Origin: Symbiodinium natans | Taxonomy: Eukaryota; Sar; Dinophyceae; Suessiales; Symbiodiniaceae | Length of the DNA stretch: 64,000 nt | Direction of reading: 5' to 3' | Assembly: GCA_905221605.1 (NCBI GenBank) | Contig: CAJNDS010002387.1 | Span: 388,739-452,738 of the forward strand | Shown: in pieces, positions 22,040 through 33,600 of the stretch | How positions within the stretch are numbered: the stretch's first letter is position 1 | Layout: the number at the start of each line of letters is the position of its first letter | Program-made: the position numbers and the translations under genes | Notes under the pieces: model-generated | The model's database searches: none | What the model was told of the DNA's origin: nothing | What the model saw: the letters and a program-made list of their open reading frames with translations, nothing else

Positions 22040-22268
22040 CGGAGTAGGCCCTTTTTCCCCTTTTTGGGGGGGCTTCGGTTCGCTTCTAAGCCCCTGTAGA
22101 CAGAAAAGGGGCACCCTTGCTATTCCTAAATTACTCTTGCGTCTGGTAGCTATAATTACCCTACGTATGAGCCTTATATGGGTTGGTGGTCTCGTAGGTT
22201 TTCTGTTTTGTAAGGGGTTTCTTATTAGGGTATCTAGGGGCTATATCAAGGCAGAGGGGTAACAGATA
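22040..22268. mobile_element. Family 2 introner followed by the second copy of the 4.56-kb repeat
   Basis: 22,045-22,145 shares the order of blocks GTAGxxCCCT, CCCTTTTT, GGTTCxCTTCTAAGCCCC and AAAAGGGGCACCCTT with the copies at 52,895, 55,368 and 55,975. 22,178-22,268 matches 4,559-4,665. Both are non-coding. Confidence 0.55.
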
Positions 22269-22638
22269 AAGAGGCCACTGGCCTTGATAATATGAGCCTA
22301 CTTATCATATCAAAACCGATAAACCCGCAAGTTGTCCGGGTTTGGGTTCAAGGTTGGGATGGAGGGTTTCGGGTCTTCAAGTCATGAAGGTAATCCCTGA
22401 AAGAGAAGCTCAGAATACTTGCTGCTTGCACATTCAGCCCGTCATACATACCCTCTACCCCAAAAGGGAAGCAAAGCCCAACCCTCATCCCCTCTTGGGA
22501 GTCCGCCCCCCCCTCACCCTTTCTCATAAACCCTAAACCCTAAACCCTAAACCCTAAACCCTAAACCCTAAACCCTAAACCCTAAACCCTAAACCCTAAA
22601 CCCTAAACCCCCCGAAAAAGGGGTACCCTGTTTTCGGA

Positions 22639-22756
22639 AGCCCTTGATTGGGCTTTCTGGGAAGGGCCGGCCTTCGTGAAAAAAAAGGTCTTCTTTCCGG
22701 CAGCATTGGTTTTGGCGGTGCTGTTCGAGGCACCACCGGCCACCCGAATCCCCTAA
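22639..22756 (+). CDS. Hydrophobic exon of unknown product
   Basis: The exon starts at an AG that ends an introner-like block (GGGGTACCCTGTTTTCGGAAG). One frame reads LDWAFWEGPAFVKKK and then FFPAALVLAVLFEA, a likely membrane span, to a TAA at 22,754. A second frame is also open and would end at CTAAAG before GTTAGG. The choice of frame is unresolved. Confidence 0.4.
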
Positions 22757-23415
22757 AGGTTAGGGTTCCGGGGTTTGGGCCTACGATTTTCGGGGCTTTC
22801 GTGGCCTTGCAGGATTTATTGTCGTGTATGGTTTAGGCCGCGGTCAATTTTTTTGTTCTTTCTGATTGCCTGTCCTGAGGCTTGAGAGCTAGAGCTGTTT
22901 TGTGGAAGGACGATTTCAAACCCGAACCCTGAATCAAAATGCCAGTGGGTTGATTTAGGGTTCAGGGTGATCCCAAACGAGCGGGTGGGGATCCCCCAAT
23001 CACTACGAGCCAGAACTGGTTTAGAGTTTAGGGCTTTGGGTCAAAGTGAATCGTTAAAGAAATGATAATCTGTTCCTAGGTGTCCTCAACAAAAACGGTC
23101 TACCAATTACGAACCCTGTCAACCCTAAGCCCTTGAAGCCTCAACCCTATCAACCCGGTCAACCCTGCCAACCCCGAACCCTTGAACCCCAAAACCAAGA
23201 CCTTCGCCTCATGCTGTGGAAGGCTGAGCCAAAGCCTTCAACCCCCGAAAAATTCTCGATGAACATTCATTGGGTTGTAGGATCCCAGAATTCACGGGGT
23301 TTAGGGTCTAGGGTTTAGAGATTTAGGTCGTTTGTGTTGGGCAGTTTCGCAAAGAATTCTGAGGCATCAGACATGCGCACCCAGAGTTAACCATTAAATC
23401 AACCCTAAGGCAACC

Positions 23416-24071
23416 ATGGAGGGCGGCAAGGGTGATGGTAGAGGGCAGAAGCTTCTGACTGCTGCAAGTTGCAAGAAGCCTGAAGATGAAAAGTCCAAGG
23501 CTGTTGCAGCCGAACGCGCTGGATTTTGTCATAAGAACGCGCTCTTGGAAACTCAACCCTTCCATAAGCCTACACCATCCTCTTTGAATGAAGAAGCTCT
23601 GGAAGCATTGAAGGGATTCAGCAACCCAGACAGCCATTCAGGAACTTGGTTCGAGTTCTTTCGAAGGTTCCTTCTCTGCTACAGATGTCCGGGACGCTGC
23701 AGACTGTCTGGTGAGGGGGCAGCATCTGCACAAACAGGAGCGGGGGCACGAAAGGGAGAACCGGTGGTCGCAGAGTTCTATCACACCGCTGTGATGGTGC
23801 AGCGGTGTGGGCAATGGAGATGGAGGGGGTTGATGAGGTGGCTGAGGGCGAGATACAGGAAAGTAGTGGGGATGCACTTTTTGACTGGGGAGAGGGATGT
23901 ACTGTTCGTGTTCTGCCTCTTTGTCCGGGTGTATGTCCTCCTCGTCTCATCCTGGAAATTGCTCGCCGACACACAAAAAGGGGCGATTCCAGGCCAAAAA
24001 CCCTTAAACCCGACTCCCTAAACGAAGGCCCAGACCCTACACCTAATTCACAAAGTTTGATTCCGGTTTAG
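23416..24071 (+). CDS. Coding region of unknown product, exon borders unresolved
   Basis: Three overlapping open segments follow one another on the + strand. The first starts with an ATG at 23,416 and reads CKKPEDEKSKAVAAER and NEEALEALKGFSNP. From about 23,610 another frame reads FSATDVRDAADCLVRGQ to a TGA near 23,790. From 23,805 a third reads EGVDEVAEGEIQESSGD and PPRLILEIARRHTKRGD. Frame changes imply short introns or sequence errors. It is not interrupted by telomere arrays, unlike its neighbours. Confidence 0.5.
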
Positions 24072-24985
24072 GACGTAGACTCAAAGCTTAGGATTCTGCA
24101 GGTTAGGGTTTAGGGTTCGCGACGCAGGCTGTGCATTTTCCCTGGGCGGAGGTTGACACTTGGTCGTCGTGGAAGCCTTTTTTCTTTTTGCTGTCCCGTA
24201 GCAGAGAACAAGAGTTGAGTCGCCAGAAACCCAGAACACAAAAACTAGAGTTAAACCAACAGGAAAGCATACAGCCCAATGCCGCGCTGCTCTAAAGCCT
24301 TCCACCCAAAGCTCCCCAGTGCTCCCAGAAATACACTGAGGACCGCAAGAACTAGCTCCGAAGCCTGCAAACCCTGAACCTTGTGGTACTGTTGAAACCT
24401 CTGCCTCTAAATCCCAAACCCTAAAACCTAACCCCCTCTCCACCGTGCGAAAAGTAGGGTTTAGGGTCCAGGGTTCCGAAATGGTTTGATGTTGAAGGGA
24501 AGGTTTTGTCTTTAAGACATGTCCTCAGCCCTAAAACCGACACCCTATGTCATTGTGTGGACAGCATTGCACAATATGTGACGATGTATATGTAAATATG
24601 CATATATATATATATACATATATGTATGTAGATAATTATATCTTCATCTTTGTTTGTTAGCATTTGCCTATGTTTATATTCATAATGTATAACTTGTATT
24701 CTTCATATTCTTATATCTTATATGTTGTGTATTTATTCGTTTATACATGTTTCACACATCGCCCTGAACCCTACATGATACGGCGAACACATGCTGATGT
24801 ACGTATATGATGCAGGGTTTATATTACTGTTCATGGTGAGTGTATATAAGGTTCCTTTGTAATATTGGTGAGGGTATGTATTTGGTGTCCTGTTGGGGAT
24901 ACAAGAAATATAAACCCTACTTCATATAGCTATATATTCACGTTGGTATATGTGTGTATATCTTCAATCGACAAAGGACTGGTCC
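24072..24985. other. Array-poor intergenic or intron stretch with TA repeats
   Basis: A long - strand frame (24,081-24,443) ends in translated CCCTAAA and is not credible. TATATA and TATG microsatellites fill 24,590-24,960. Confidence 0.6.
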
Positions 24986-25669
24986 CTCCCCCTGGACCGC
25001 AGCGACGGCTTAGAAGGCAACGGACGCCCGTTCCCGGGCTCGGGTGCTCGGGTTTAGGGTTCAGGGTTTAGGGTTTACGGTTCAGGGGCTAGGGCCAGGG
25101 TCTTGGCGTCGTGGGATTTTAGGGCAAGAAGGTTCTATAGGGTCTGAGGGTCGTAGGTTTGAGGGTTTTCAGAGCGGGCAGTGGGGGAGGGGGGGGTCTT
25201 TCCTGCTTGGCCCTTTCGCGGGAAGCCGCACCAGAAAAGGCATGGTCGTGGGTCCTCGTGGGTTCGCTATCGAAGCGGACGAGATCCCTCGCGTGCACCC
25301 TCACACGGGACATAAGGCCATGCACTCGCAGTGGTAGGGTCCTGGATGCAATCGCGTGCTGCGGTAATCCCTGTGAGGCTGCAATACAAACTACCTCAAA
25401 GAGCCCGTTCAGTTGACATAGTCCCCTAGATTTGGCTTTGGGATTCTTCCCCTTTCACTAACAGTCCTTAGTCCCTATTCAGGACAGTATTCGGGGGAAC
25501 ATCCCAACCCTAGACCCTAAACCCTAAAACCTAAACCCTTATAAACCCTAAATCCCAAGCAGCATCCCAAATGGGCTTCCTTGCGCAGGCTCGGAAAAAG
25601 TCGACAGCTCTTTTGCCGGCCTGACAGTGCTGCCGCTGGGCGCAATCCTAGACTCCACGCCTGAGGATA
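24986..25669 (+). CDS. Exons of an unknown protein
   Basis: About 24,990-25,048 reads LDRSDGLEGNGRPFPGSG and meets GGTTTAGGG. About 25,205-25,336 reads GPRGFAIEADEIPRVHPH to a TAG. 25589-25669 reads VDSSFAGLTVLPLGAILD and STPEDNP, the clearest of the three. No family was recognised. Confidence 0.45.
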
Positions 25670-25994
25670 ACCCCAAACCCTAAACCCTAAACCCCAGACC
25701 CCGCGCCCTAAACCCCAAACCCCAAACCCTAAACCCCAAACCCCAAACCCCTAAACCCCTAAACCCCTAAACCCTAAACCCCTAACCCCTAACCCTAAAC
25801 CCTTACCGGCTACCTTGCGTGACGTCGGCTTGTAGGTTTGATAGCAAGTCCGGGGCCTAAGCAATCTGGGCCATCCTCATCCCTAAACACAGCCCACCTG
25901 GGCCCTCCTTGGCACCCCGACGGGGCCTTAGGGGTTAGGGGTTTGGGGGTTTTGGGGTTAGAGGTTTAGGTGTTTAGGGGTTTTGGGTTTGTGT

Positions 25995-26265
25995 TTGCGT
26001 TGGTGTTTAGGGTTTAGGGGTTTAGGGGTTTAGGGGTTTAGGGGTTTAGGGGTTTAGGGGTTTAGGGGTTTAGGGGTTTAGGGGTTTAGGGGTTTAGGGG
26101 TTTAGGTGTTTAGGGGTTTAGGGGTTTAGGGGTTTAGGGGTTTAGGGGTTTAGGGGTTTAGGGGTTTAGGGGTTTAGGGGTTTAGGGGTTTAGGAGTGTA
26201 GGGGTTTAGGGGTTTAGGGGTTTAGGGGTTTAGGGGTTTAGGGGTTTAGGGGTTCAGGGTTTAGG
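25995..26265. repeat. TTTAGGGG eight-base array
   Basis: About thirty nearly perfect TTTAGGGG units in a row, with only a few TTTAGGTG or GGAGTGT variants. It is much more homogeneous than a mixture of seven- and eight-base units would be. Confidence 0.95.
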
Positions 26266-26294
26266 CATTTAGGTGTTTCGGGTTTAGGGTTCAG

Positions 26295-26630
26295 TGCCAT
26301 TTTTGGATTTGATCCTACTTCTACTGGGATCCTCCAGAAATCCCTCAACAGAAGCGTAAATTCCAAAACATGGTTTTTTTCGAACTTCTTCAAGCGTGGA
26401 GACGCAGAGATGCATCTGAGACTGGCTCGCCGCGGATGGGGGCTTGCGCGGATCTACTTTGCCCGGGCCCTTGCAGTGCTAGCACTCTTCAGGGATTAGG
26501 GTTTAATAGCGTTCAGAAGGCTTAGGATTTAGGGTTTCAAGGGTTTTAGGAGGTTTGATGTGGGTAGCATCAACTTGATGGGTTCAGGGCGGTTGGGTTT
26601 GCGTTTTGGAGCTTCTGCGAATGTACCGAG
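26295..26630 (+). CDS. Two exons of an unknown membrane protein
   Basis: The first exon (26,295-26,493) is 66 codons without a stop. It reads KTWFFSNFFKRGDAEMHL, then ARIYFARALAVLALF, a probable membrane span. It may end before a GA donor (GATTAGGG). The second exon (26,588-26,630) reads VGFAFWSFCECTE and ends at GTGGGA. They may be upstream parts of the gene that ends at 29,898 or of the ABC transporter. No family was recognised. Confidence 0.6.
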
Positions 26631-27333
26631 GTGGGACTCGTGAAGAAAGGCAAGGATCAGAAAGGGTGTAGGGTTAACCCGAAACCCTGAACCCTACACC
26701 CTAAACCCCAGAAAAGAGTTTCGGAGGCTGAGGGTTAAGAATTCAGGGTTTCAGGGTTTAGGGTTTAGGGTTTAGGGTTCAGGGTTTCAGGGTTTCAGGG
26801 TTTGGGATCTAGGGTTTCGGGGGCACATCCAAAATTGAAACTTCAGGCCTCCCCGCATCAGGGTTCATCCCGTCCCAAAAACGCGTTTCGAATCGACGTA
26901 GTGCGGGCGTCTCCCAAATTTGCGGGGTCCTTTTTCATGGGGGGATGGAAACTCCCAGCCTAAACTTCGTTCCTACATTTTAGGTCGAAACCAAAACCCA
27001 TGTCGATTGTTATCTCAAGAATCCTGTAAAGGGGCTTAGAGTACTAACATACAAAAAGCCAGGCTCTTCAGGTAGGTTTGCGTTTTAGGGCTCTCAGGAA
27101 CTCTTTTCCATCTGGGGTTTAGGGTTTAGGGTTTAGGGTTTAGGGTTTAGGGTTTAGGGTTTAGGGTTTAGGGTTTAGGGTTTAGGGTTTAGGGCTCGGG
27201 GCTTCCTAACCCTGAAGCGCCAAACTGCCCCCCAAAACCTTGAGTAGCATGCTCGTTGGGCACAGAGACCCCAACATAAGAGCCCTTGTAGCCTCCCTGA
27301 ACCCTAAACCCTAAACCCTAAACCCTAAACCCA

Positions 27334-28935
27334 CGCGGCCAAGTTTGGCGCTGGCCGTGTCAAGGGCCGCTGCTACCTCGGCCTCCTCGCCACAAGGGCT
27401 GCGTTTAGGGTTTAGGGTTTAGGGTTTAGGGTTTAGGGTTTAGGGTTTAGGGTTTAGGGTTTAGGGTTTAGGGTTTAGGGTCGCCACAAGGGCTGCGTTC
27501 AGGGTTTAGGGTTTAGGGTTTAGGGTTTAGGGTTTAGGGTTTAGGGTTTAGGGTTAGGGTTTAGGGTTTAGGGTTTAGGGTTTAGGGGCTGCCTTTTTGG
27601 TTGGCTTCAGGGTTTCAGGGGTTTCAGGGGTTTAGGGGGTCTAGGTTGTATGAGGGGTTTGAGGGGTGTTTGGGGGGGCTTTAGGGGGCTTGAGGGGCTT
27701 AAGGGGTTTACGGTTTAGGGGCTTTAGGGGCTTTTGGAGCTGTAGGAGCTTTAGGAGGAGCTGTTTAAGCTTTTTAGTGAGGACTGTTGAAGGGATGTTT
27801 AGGGTATAGCGGATTGTGGGACCTCGGGGAGCTTGTAGAATGCAGACAAGTTTGAGGGCAAGACAACAGAACTGACTAAAGGGGAGGGAGGGCCACTCGG
27901 AGGCAGTGTTTCTGAAGGCGGTAGAGTCCGCGCCATGTTTTCTTTGCTCCAGCCGATCGTATGGTGCCAGCCGGGCAACAACGCCAGCTTGACGTGGGTT
28001 GCATCCATCAGCGCGTCGGAGTTTGCGAGAGGCTCAGATTTGGCCACATGCGACTGGGCCACATGCCCTTCGCGTTCCGGGCTTCACTCAATTCCACTTG
28101 AATTCCGGCCCAGGTGCCGGCATGTTCGGTTCGCGAGATCCCCTGGAGCCTAGCGGAGGCAAAGTCGGCATTGCAAAGCTGGCGACCCCGAACCCCGAAG
28201 CCCGATCTCCGACCTGCAGCCGCAGGGTTTAGGGTTTAGGGTTTAGGGTTTAGGGTTTAGGGTTTAGGGTTTAGGGTTTAGGGTTGCTCCAATACCCCTT
28301 GCAGCAGGGTGGTGTAGCGGGGTCTAGGGTTTGGCAGCATGAGGTTTAGGGTTTAGGGTTGAAGTACAGAATTCTGGAGTTGGGCTGTTCCTGAACACCA
28401 TGAAGCCCTGTAGTCAAGGGACTTCTATCTTGGACCCATAAGGTTGTATGGTTTTGAAAGATCCTGCAAGGGAAGATCGGGGAGATCTTAGGCGCATATT
28501 GATTCGGGTTTAGGGTTTAGGCTCTAGTGGTTTGGGGGTTTTAGGATTTTGGGTTTTAGGGAGGACTTCGGACGTTGTTCCATTTAGTGAAGGCAATGGG
28601 TGGGAAAACGGACAGCCAAATCATGTCGGCCTTGCCCTAACTTTATGGGACTCTTCTGTTGAGGGTGTGTGCCCGAAGACCCAATGACCGCACCATGCAA
28701 GGTCCTTCGGAGCTTTTGAGCCCTAAACCCTAAACCCTAAACCCTAAACCCTAAACCCTAAACCCTAAACCCTAAACCCTAAACCCGGCCACTGAGCCCT
28801 CTCCTTAGGGTGTAGGGTGCAGGGCGTACGGTTTAGGGTTTCTAGACCCAGCTCACCCCAGGTCGCCATCCACTTGCTGGGCATGCAGCACGGATGCTCT
28901 ATGCCTTCGCCCACAAGACCCAAACCCAGGGTTTT
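27334..28935 (+). CDS. Weak exons among arrays
   Basis: 27,334-27,403 reads KFGAGRVKGRCYLGLL and is cut by an array. About 28,376-28,430 reads NSGVGLFLNTMKPC. About 28,876-28,927 reads VAIHLLGMQHGCSMPS. Between 27,800 and 28,210 frames are open on both strands and no choice is possible. Support is limited to open frames and nearby AG/GT pairs. Confidence 0.3.
27387..27499. repeat. TTTAGGG array flanked by a perfect 19-bp direct repeat
   Basis: TCGCCACAAGGGCTGCGTT occurs at 27,387-27,405 and again at 27,481-27,499. A 75-base TTTAGGG array lies between the copies, and a second array follows the right copy. The left copy is the end of an open exon. Confidence 0.85.
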
Positions 28936-29286
28936 GGGTTTAGGGTTTAGGGTTTACGGTTTAGGGTTTAGGGCTTAGGGTTTAGGGTTTAGGGTTTACG
29001 GTTTAGGGTTTAGGGTTTATAGGGTTCAAGGCTCAGGGCTTCTAGCGTTTAAGGTTCAGGGCGTCTAGGCAACCCTAAACCCTAGGGCCAGAGAGTCAGA
29101 AACACTCGACACTCTCCCATCCCCTGAATCTTCAAGCCGAAATTCCGGAGGACCTCACACCCTCCAAAATTTCAGCAGCTGAATGGTTTAGGGTTTAGGG
29201 TTTAGGGTTTAGGGTTTAGGGTTTAGGGTTTAGGGTTTAGGGTTTAGGGTTCAGGGTTTATATGGTTTAGGGTACTGTCTCTGAAG

Positions 29287-29898
29287 AGCTCCGAAGAGAA
29301 GGTACCTGGACCTGGCCATGTTCGACTTCCAACAGAGGCCGGAGTTCAGAGAGCTTTGGGTGTGGGCTCGCAGGTTTAGGGCTTAGGGTTTAGGGTTTAG
29401 GGTTTAGGGTTTGAAAAAGCCCTGAAGTCCTAAACCTTCAACTTGAGTCCTTAAAAGCCCTGGAACCCGAAGCACTCCAAACCAAAACTGCCCGGGTTCC
29501 AAAATCCTGAGAATAAGTCCTAAACCCTAAGCCAGGTATTGGAATCTGTATCAGCAGCCGAGCCTGCCTCTGTTCTTCGAGTTGCTCCTTGGTAGTGCTT
29601 TCGCGGCCGTGTGTTTCTGCTTCCTAGGTTGGGGTTTAGGGTTTACGGTTTAGGGTTTAGGGTCTAGGGTCTAGGGTTTAGGGTTTCGGGTTTAGGGTTT
29701 AGGGTTTAGGGTACGGCGAAGGGTTGTTTTGAGTGAGCCCTGTACGTGGAGAACCTGATTGGGTTTGCATGGCAACCTTTTGAGCAGCGACCGAGGATCC
29801 GAAATTGGTTCATACTGCACATCGCCCGCATGATTACATACGTCTACGAGTTCTACGTGGAGGACATGTTCTTCTTGCGCCCTAGCGGATTTGTTTAA
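29287..29898 (+). CDS. C-terminal exons of an unknown membrane protein
   Basis: Three exons join in phase. 29287-29373 reads YLDLAMFDFQQRPEFREL and ends phase 2 at CAG|GTTTAGGG. 29536-29627 reads YWNLYQQPSLPLFFELLL and GSAFAAVCFCFL, ending phase 1 at GT. 29738-29898 reads LYVENLIGFAWQPFEQRP and MITYVYEFYVEDMFF to a TAA. One clear membrane span is present. The arrangement (aromatic helix, span, basic loop) is somewhat like the N-terminal half of SbmA/BacA-type ABC permeases, and the ABC exons begin 400 bases on, but the stop codon argues for a separate gene. Confidence 0.65.
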
Positions 29899-30299
29899 AC
29901 CGCAAGAATTTCATTCTGACACTTCGGGGGTTGACTTGTTTTGGGGTGGTTTTAGGGTGTCAAGGTTTAAAGGTTTAAAGGTTCAAAGTGGGTTTTTTTG
30001 CTTTAGTTTTGAAAGGTTTGGACTCAGCGTTGAAAGGTGAAGGGCTTAGGGTTTGTTTTAAGGTTTCAGGTACCCGAAACCCTAAACTCTAAGCGAATCC
30101 CTAACTCTACGTGACCCTACACCCAACATGGGAGTTTGCGCAAATAGGGGTAGCTTGATATACCTGCAATCCTGATGATATGACCCCCAGAAAAGGGTAC
30201 CCCCCCCCCCCCCCCACATGACCCCAAACTTGAACCTGACAGCCGAAAGCCCCTCCAGAAACGAGCAGCCCCGAGGCATTGGCGAGACCACCTGACCAG

Positions 30300-30660
30300 A
30301 TACTTTGAGGCGATCTGGGCTGCTTGGTAGCCCAGTGGTACCCCCTTTTGCCCTTTTTTTGGGGTTCTTTAAAAGGGATAAGGAGGGACCCCTAGAAAAA
30401 CAAACCCAAATCTTGTTCCCCTTTGTAACCCCTACCTGATATAGTCGCTATGTACCTAAGCAGCCCCTAAACAACCCCCCACAGAACCCGTAAGGTCCCT
30501 TGTAAGCGTCCCTCCTTTCGTCCCTTGAAGTTCCAGGTTCCCTTTCTCAAGCAACCAGCCCCCCCAAAATAAAGGGGCAATTTTACTAAAATGTGGTGAC
30601 TGGGCGACCAAGGTCCCGAGCACCTACGTCTTCAAGATGCAGGCAGCTTGCTCGCTTCAG
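30300..30660 (+). CDS. ABC transporter: early permease exons around an introner
   Basis: 30300-30321 reads YFEAIWA and 30613-30660 reads VPSTYVFKMQAACSLQ. They join in frame if the intron is 30,322-30,612 (GC-AG). The spacing to the NPDQRI exon fits the loop that precedes that motif in the SbmA/BacA family, but the segment itself is not diagnostic. Confidence 0.5.
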
Positions 30661-33600
30661 CTTAGGGTGTGGGGTTTAGGGTTTAGGGTTTAGGGTTTAG
30701 AGTTTGGGGTTTGGGGTTTGGGGTTTGGGGTTTAGGGTTTAGTTGAGGGTTCCTCAACTCTTGAGCCCCCAAAAACCTGAGACCTCTGTCAGAACTGCAG
30801 TAGGATGGAGGGCCAATGTGGAGTTCATAGGGCCCCTAAACTCCTAAACCCTGAGCCCTAAGATTTTTGAGTCCAGGGGTCGTGTGCTGCCCAAGCAGGG
30901 GTATGACGGGCTGATTGGTTCCGATGTGTTTTTGAGCAGAAGCGACGGCCTTCCATGTTCATCGTCTGCCTGCCCTCGCTAAATCCTAAAACCCTGCATC
31001 ACCAGTACTTGTGATTAGAGAACCCTGCACCCCCCAGATCCTAAACGCAACAAAGTGCCCCGAAAGCCCATAAGGTGAGCCTCAACCTTAAAGTCTAGAC
31101 CATAAACCCTAAACCACAATTATACCCTAAGCCCTTAACCCCTTAACCCGTCCCCCCCTCCCACCCACCCACCCAACCCCAAAAAGACACGCCCGAAGTT
31201 GTTACAATCGTTTCAAGCTTCAGCCGCCCCGCTGGCTAGTCGTTCAAGTAATTATCAGGCCATGATTAGTGGTATTGGAGGTTTTGGGTTTGGGGTTTTG
31301 GGTTTTTGCGGTTTAGGGTTTGGGGATAAGGCGTTGGGGAAAAGATTCATGGCGTTTTTAGGAGCGGAGCCCTTCATGTGCCGACATCTGAGGAAGGAAG
31401 CAAGTTCGACAACCCAGATCAACGCATTCACGTCGACACTGGGCTTATAGTGGGCGGTTCGTTCGACATGCTTTGCGCTCTGAACGCCTACCGCCCAACT
31501 GTCAGCCAGAAATGAATTCCTAAACCCTAAACCCTAAACCCTAAACCCTAAACCCTAAACCCTAAACCCTAAACCCTAAACCCTAAACCCTAAACCCTAA
31601 ACCCTGAGCCGCCAGGACATCGCAAGCTTCATCACGCAAAGCTACTCCCTGACCTTTGGCGTCATGAAGGTGCGGAGCGGTTAGTGCAGGGCACAAGGCT
31701 TTTCAGCGGTCCAAAAAGTGGTCAAGACTTTGCATTGGGATCCCTGTTATAATGCACTCTCGGGTGCCCAAAACGATACCACAAGGGGGAAGGGGGGGGG
31801 GGGGGGGGGGGGGGGGGGGTGGGGTAAATTCTACTTCAATTCAGGCATTTGCCAACCTCAAAAGTACACCGTGGAGGTGGTCGCTGTTGGTCACCCTGAA
31901 CCCTAAACCCTAAACCCTAAACCCTAAACCCTAAACCCTAAACCCTAAACCCAAAAAAAACCTAAGCAGAGGGCCACGGAGTTATTCGCGGAGGTTCAGA
32001 AGATCCAAAGATAGCAGGTTGGAATACACAGTCGAAGCATGGTCGAGGCTATTCAAATGCGCAACGTTTAGGCTTTAGGCTTTAGGGTTTAGGGTTTAGG
32101 GGTACCCTTTGCTGTAATAACCTTGTGGCTGGGCTACCAAGAGGTGCTGGTGATCCTTGGGATGTAACCTAAACCCTAAGCCCTAAGCCCTAAACCCTAA
32201 ACCCTAAACCCTAAACCCTAAGCCCTAAGCCCTAAGCCCTAAGCCCTAAACCCTACTTACTCTGAAGGTGCTGGTGAACCTTGGGATGTACACCTACATG
32301 CTGGCGACCATCACGCCTGCCTCCATGCACTGGGCCTCTTTGGTTGGGACGGCGCCACGGCTGGTGATGGTTTAGGGGTTTCAGGGGCTTAAGGGTTTAG
32401 AGGTTTAGGGGTTTAGGGTTAGGAGGGTTTGGGACACACTAGTGACTATAGTCGAGGGATCTACAACCAGAGTCCCAACGCACATGGCCTCCACTTGTCG
32501 GCCCCAAGCTACAAGTCCTCCAGGCTGCTAGGGATCCGAAACGTTTCCCTGCGGGGCACGGGGCCCGGGTCAGTGCGTGGAGTATTTCTAACAGCAGGGT
32601 TTCCGAAAACAGGAAAATAGGGATGTGATTTTTTGGGGGTTCCTAGAATAAGGACTGTAGTCTTTGGGGGTATATTAAAGGTACCTCCAATCTGGGAACG
32701 GCCCAAGTGCCGGTGCAACTAACTGTCCATGTATGCGGTTTTCGGTGGGGATGGTTAGAGATTAGAGTTCAAGGTTGCAGAATTGCTGAATTCTGAAGTA
32801 GTGAGAATCCTGGCCCCTCCCACCCCCTTTTCCGCATTCTTTTGGGGGTTTCCGAAACTAGGGGTACCTTCTTGGGGTCCTTATATTTGCCAGGGAATCC
32901 TGTTATATTGGGGGTCTAGATGAGGGTCCCTTATTCTCGCAACTCCCTTTTGAATTCTCCAGAATGGAACGAATTTTCAGCGCCCAAGCCGGTGCCTGCG
33001 CATGACCGCTGGCCAGTACGGGCTGTCGATTGGATGTCCAGTTGGAGACCGTTGGCCGAAAATAGGGGACCCCTTTTTGGGGGGGGTCCCTTTAAGGGGA
33101 GTCGATCCTATTTGGGGTATAAAAGGGGTACGCTTTTTTTGCAAATACCCAGTTGCAAGCCAGAAGATGCCTTCGCAAATGATGCTGCGCCCCAGCCTTT
33201 CAGATGAGGAGCTCTCTTGAGTGTGGGTCCACATGCAGCCTCCCGAGGAACCCTACACCCCAAACCCTCCCTAATTAAAGCTGAAGGGTTCAGGAAGGAC
33301 CATGACATCTGACCCTCGGTCATGGCGCCTGTCATGCTTCCAAGCAGAACGTGGACCTAGGGATTTCTGAAGCCTTGACCCTGAGCCCTGCACCCTGAAC
33401 CCTTAGGCCCTCAGCCCGAAACCCTAAACCCTTCAACGCTAAGCCGACCTGGCAGTGAAAGTCAAGCTGCAGCGCAGGCGCTTCTGTACTCCCTGGTGGG
33501 CTCCTGCGCAGCTTGGCCGCCCTGAAAGAGTTTGTAAGGTTTGGGGTTTGGGGTTTAGGGTTTAGGGTAAAATAGGGTTTCTGGTTTATCAGGGTTTAGG

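Noticed and set aside
24081-24443. Long - strand frames ending in LNPKP or translated from CCCTAAA/TTTAGGG (also 299-568, 930-1187, 16,256-16,558, 20,277-20,471, 21,144-21,497)
   Set aside because: They are read-through of telomere-type or low-complexity sequence, with no splice or start context.
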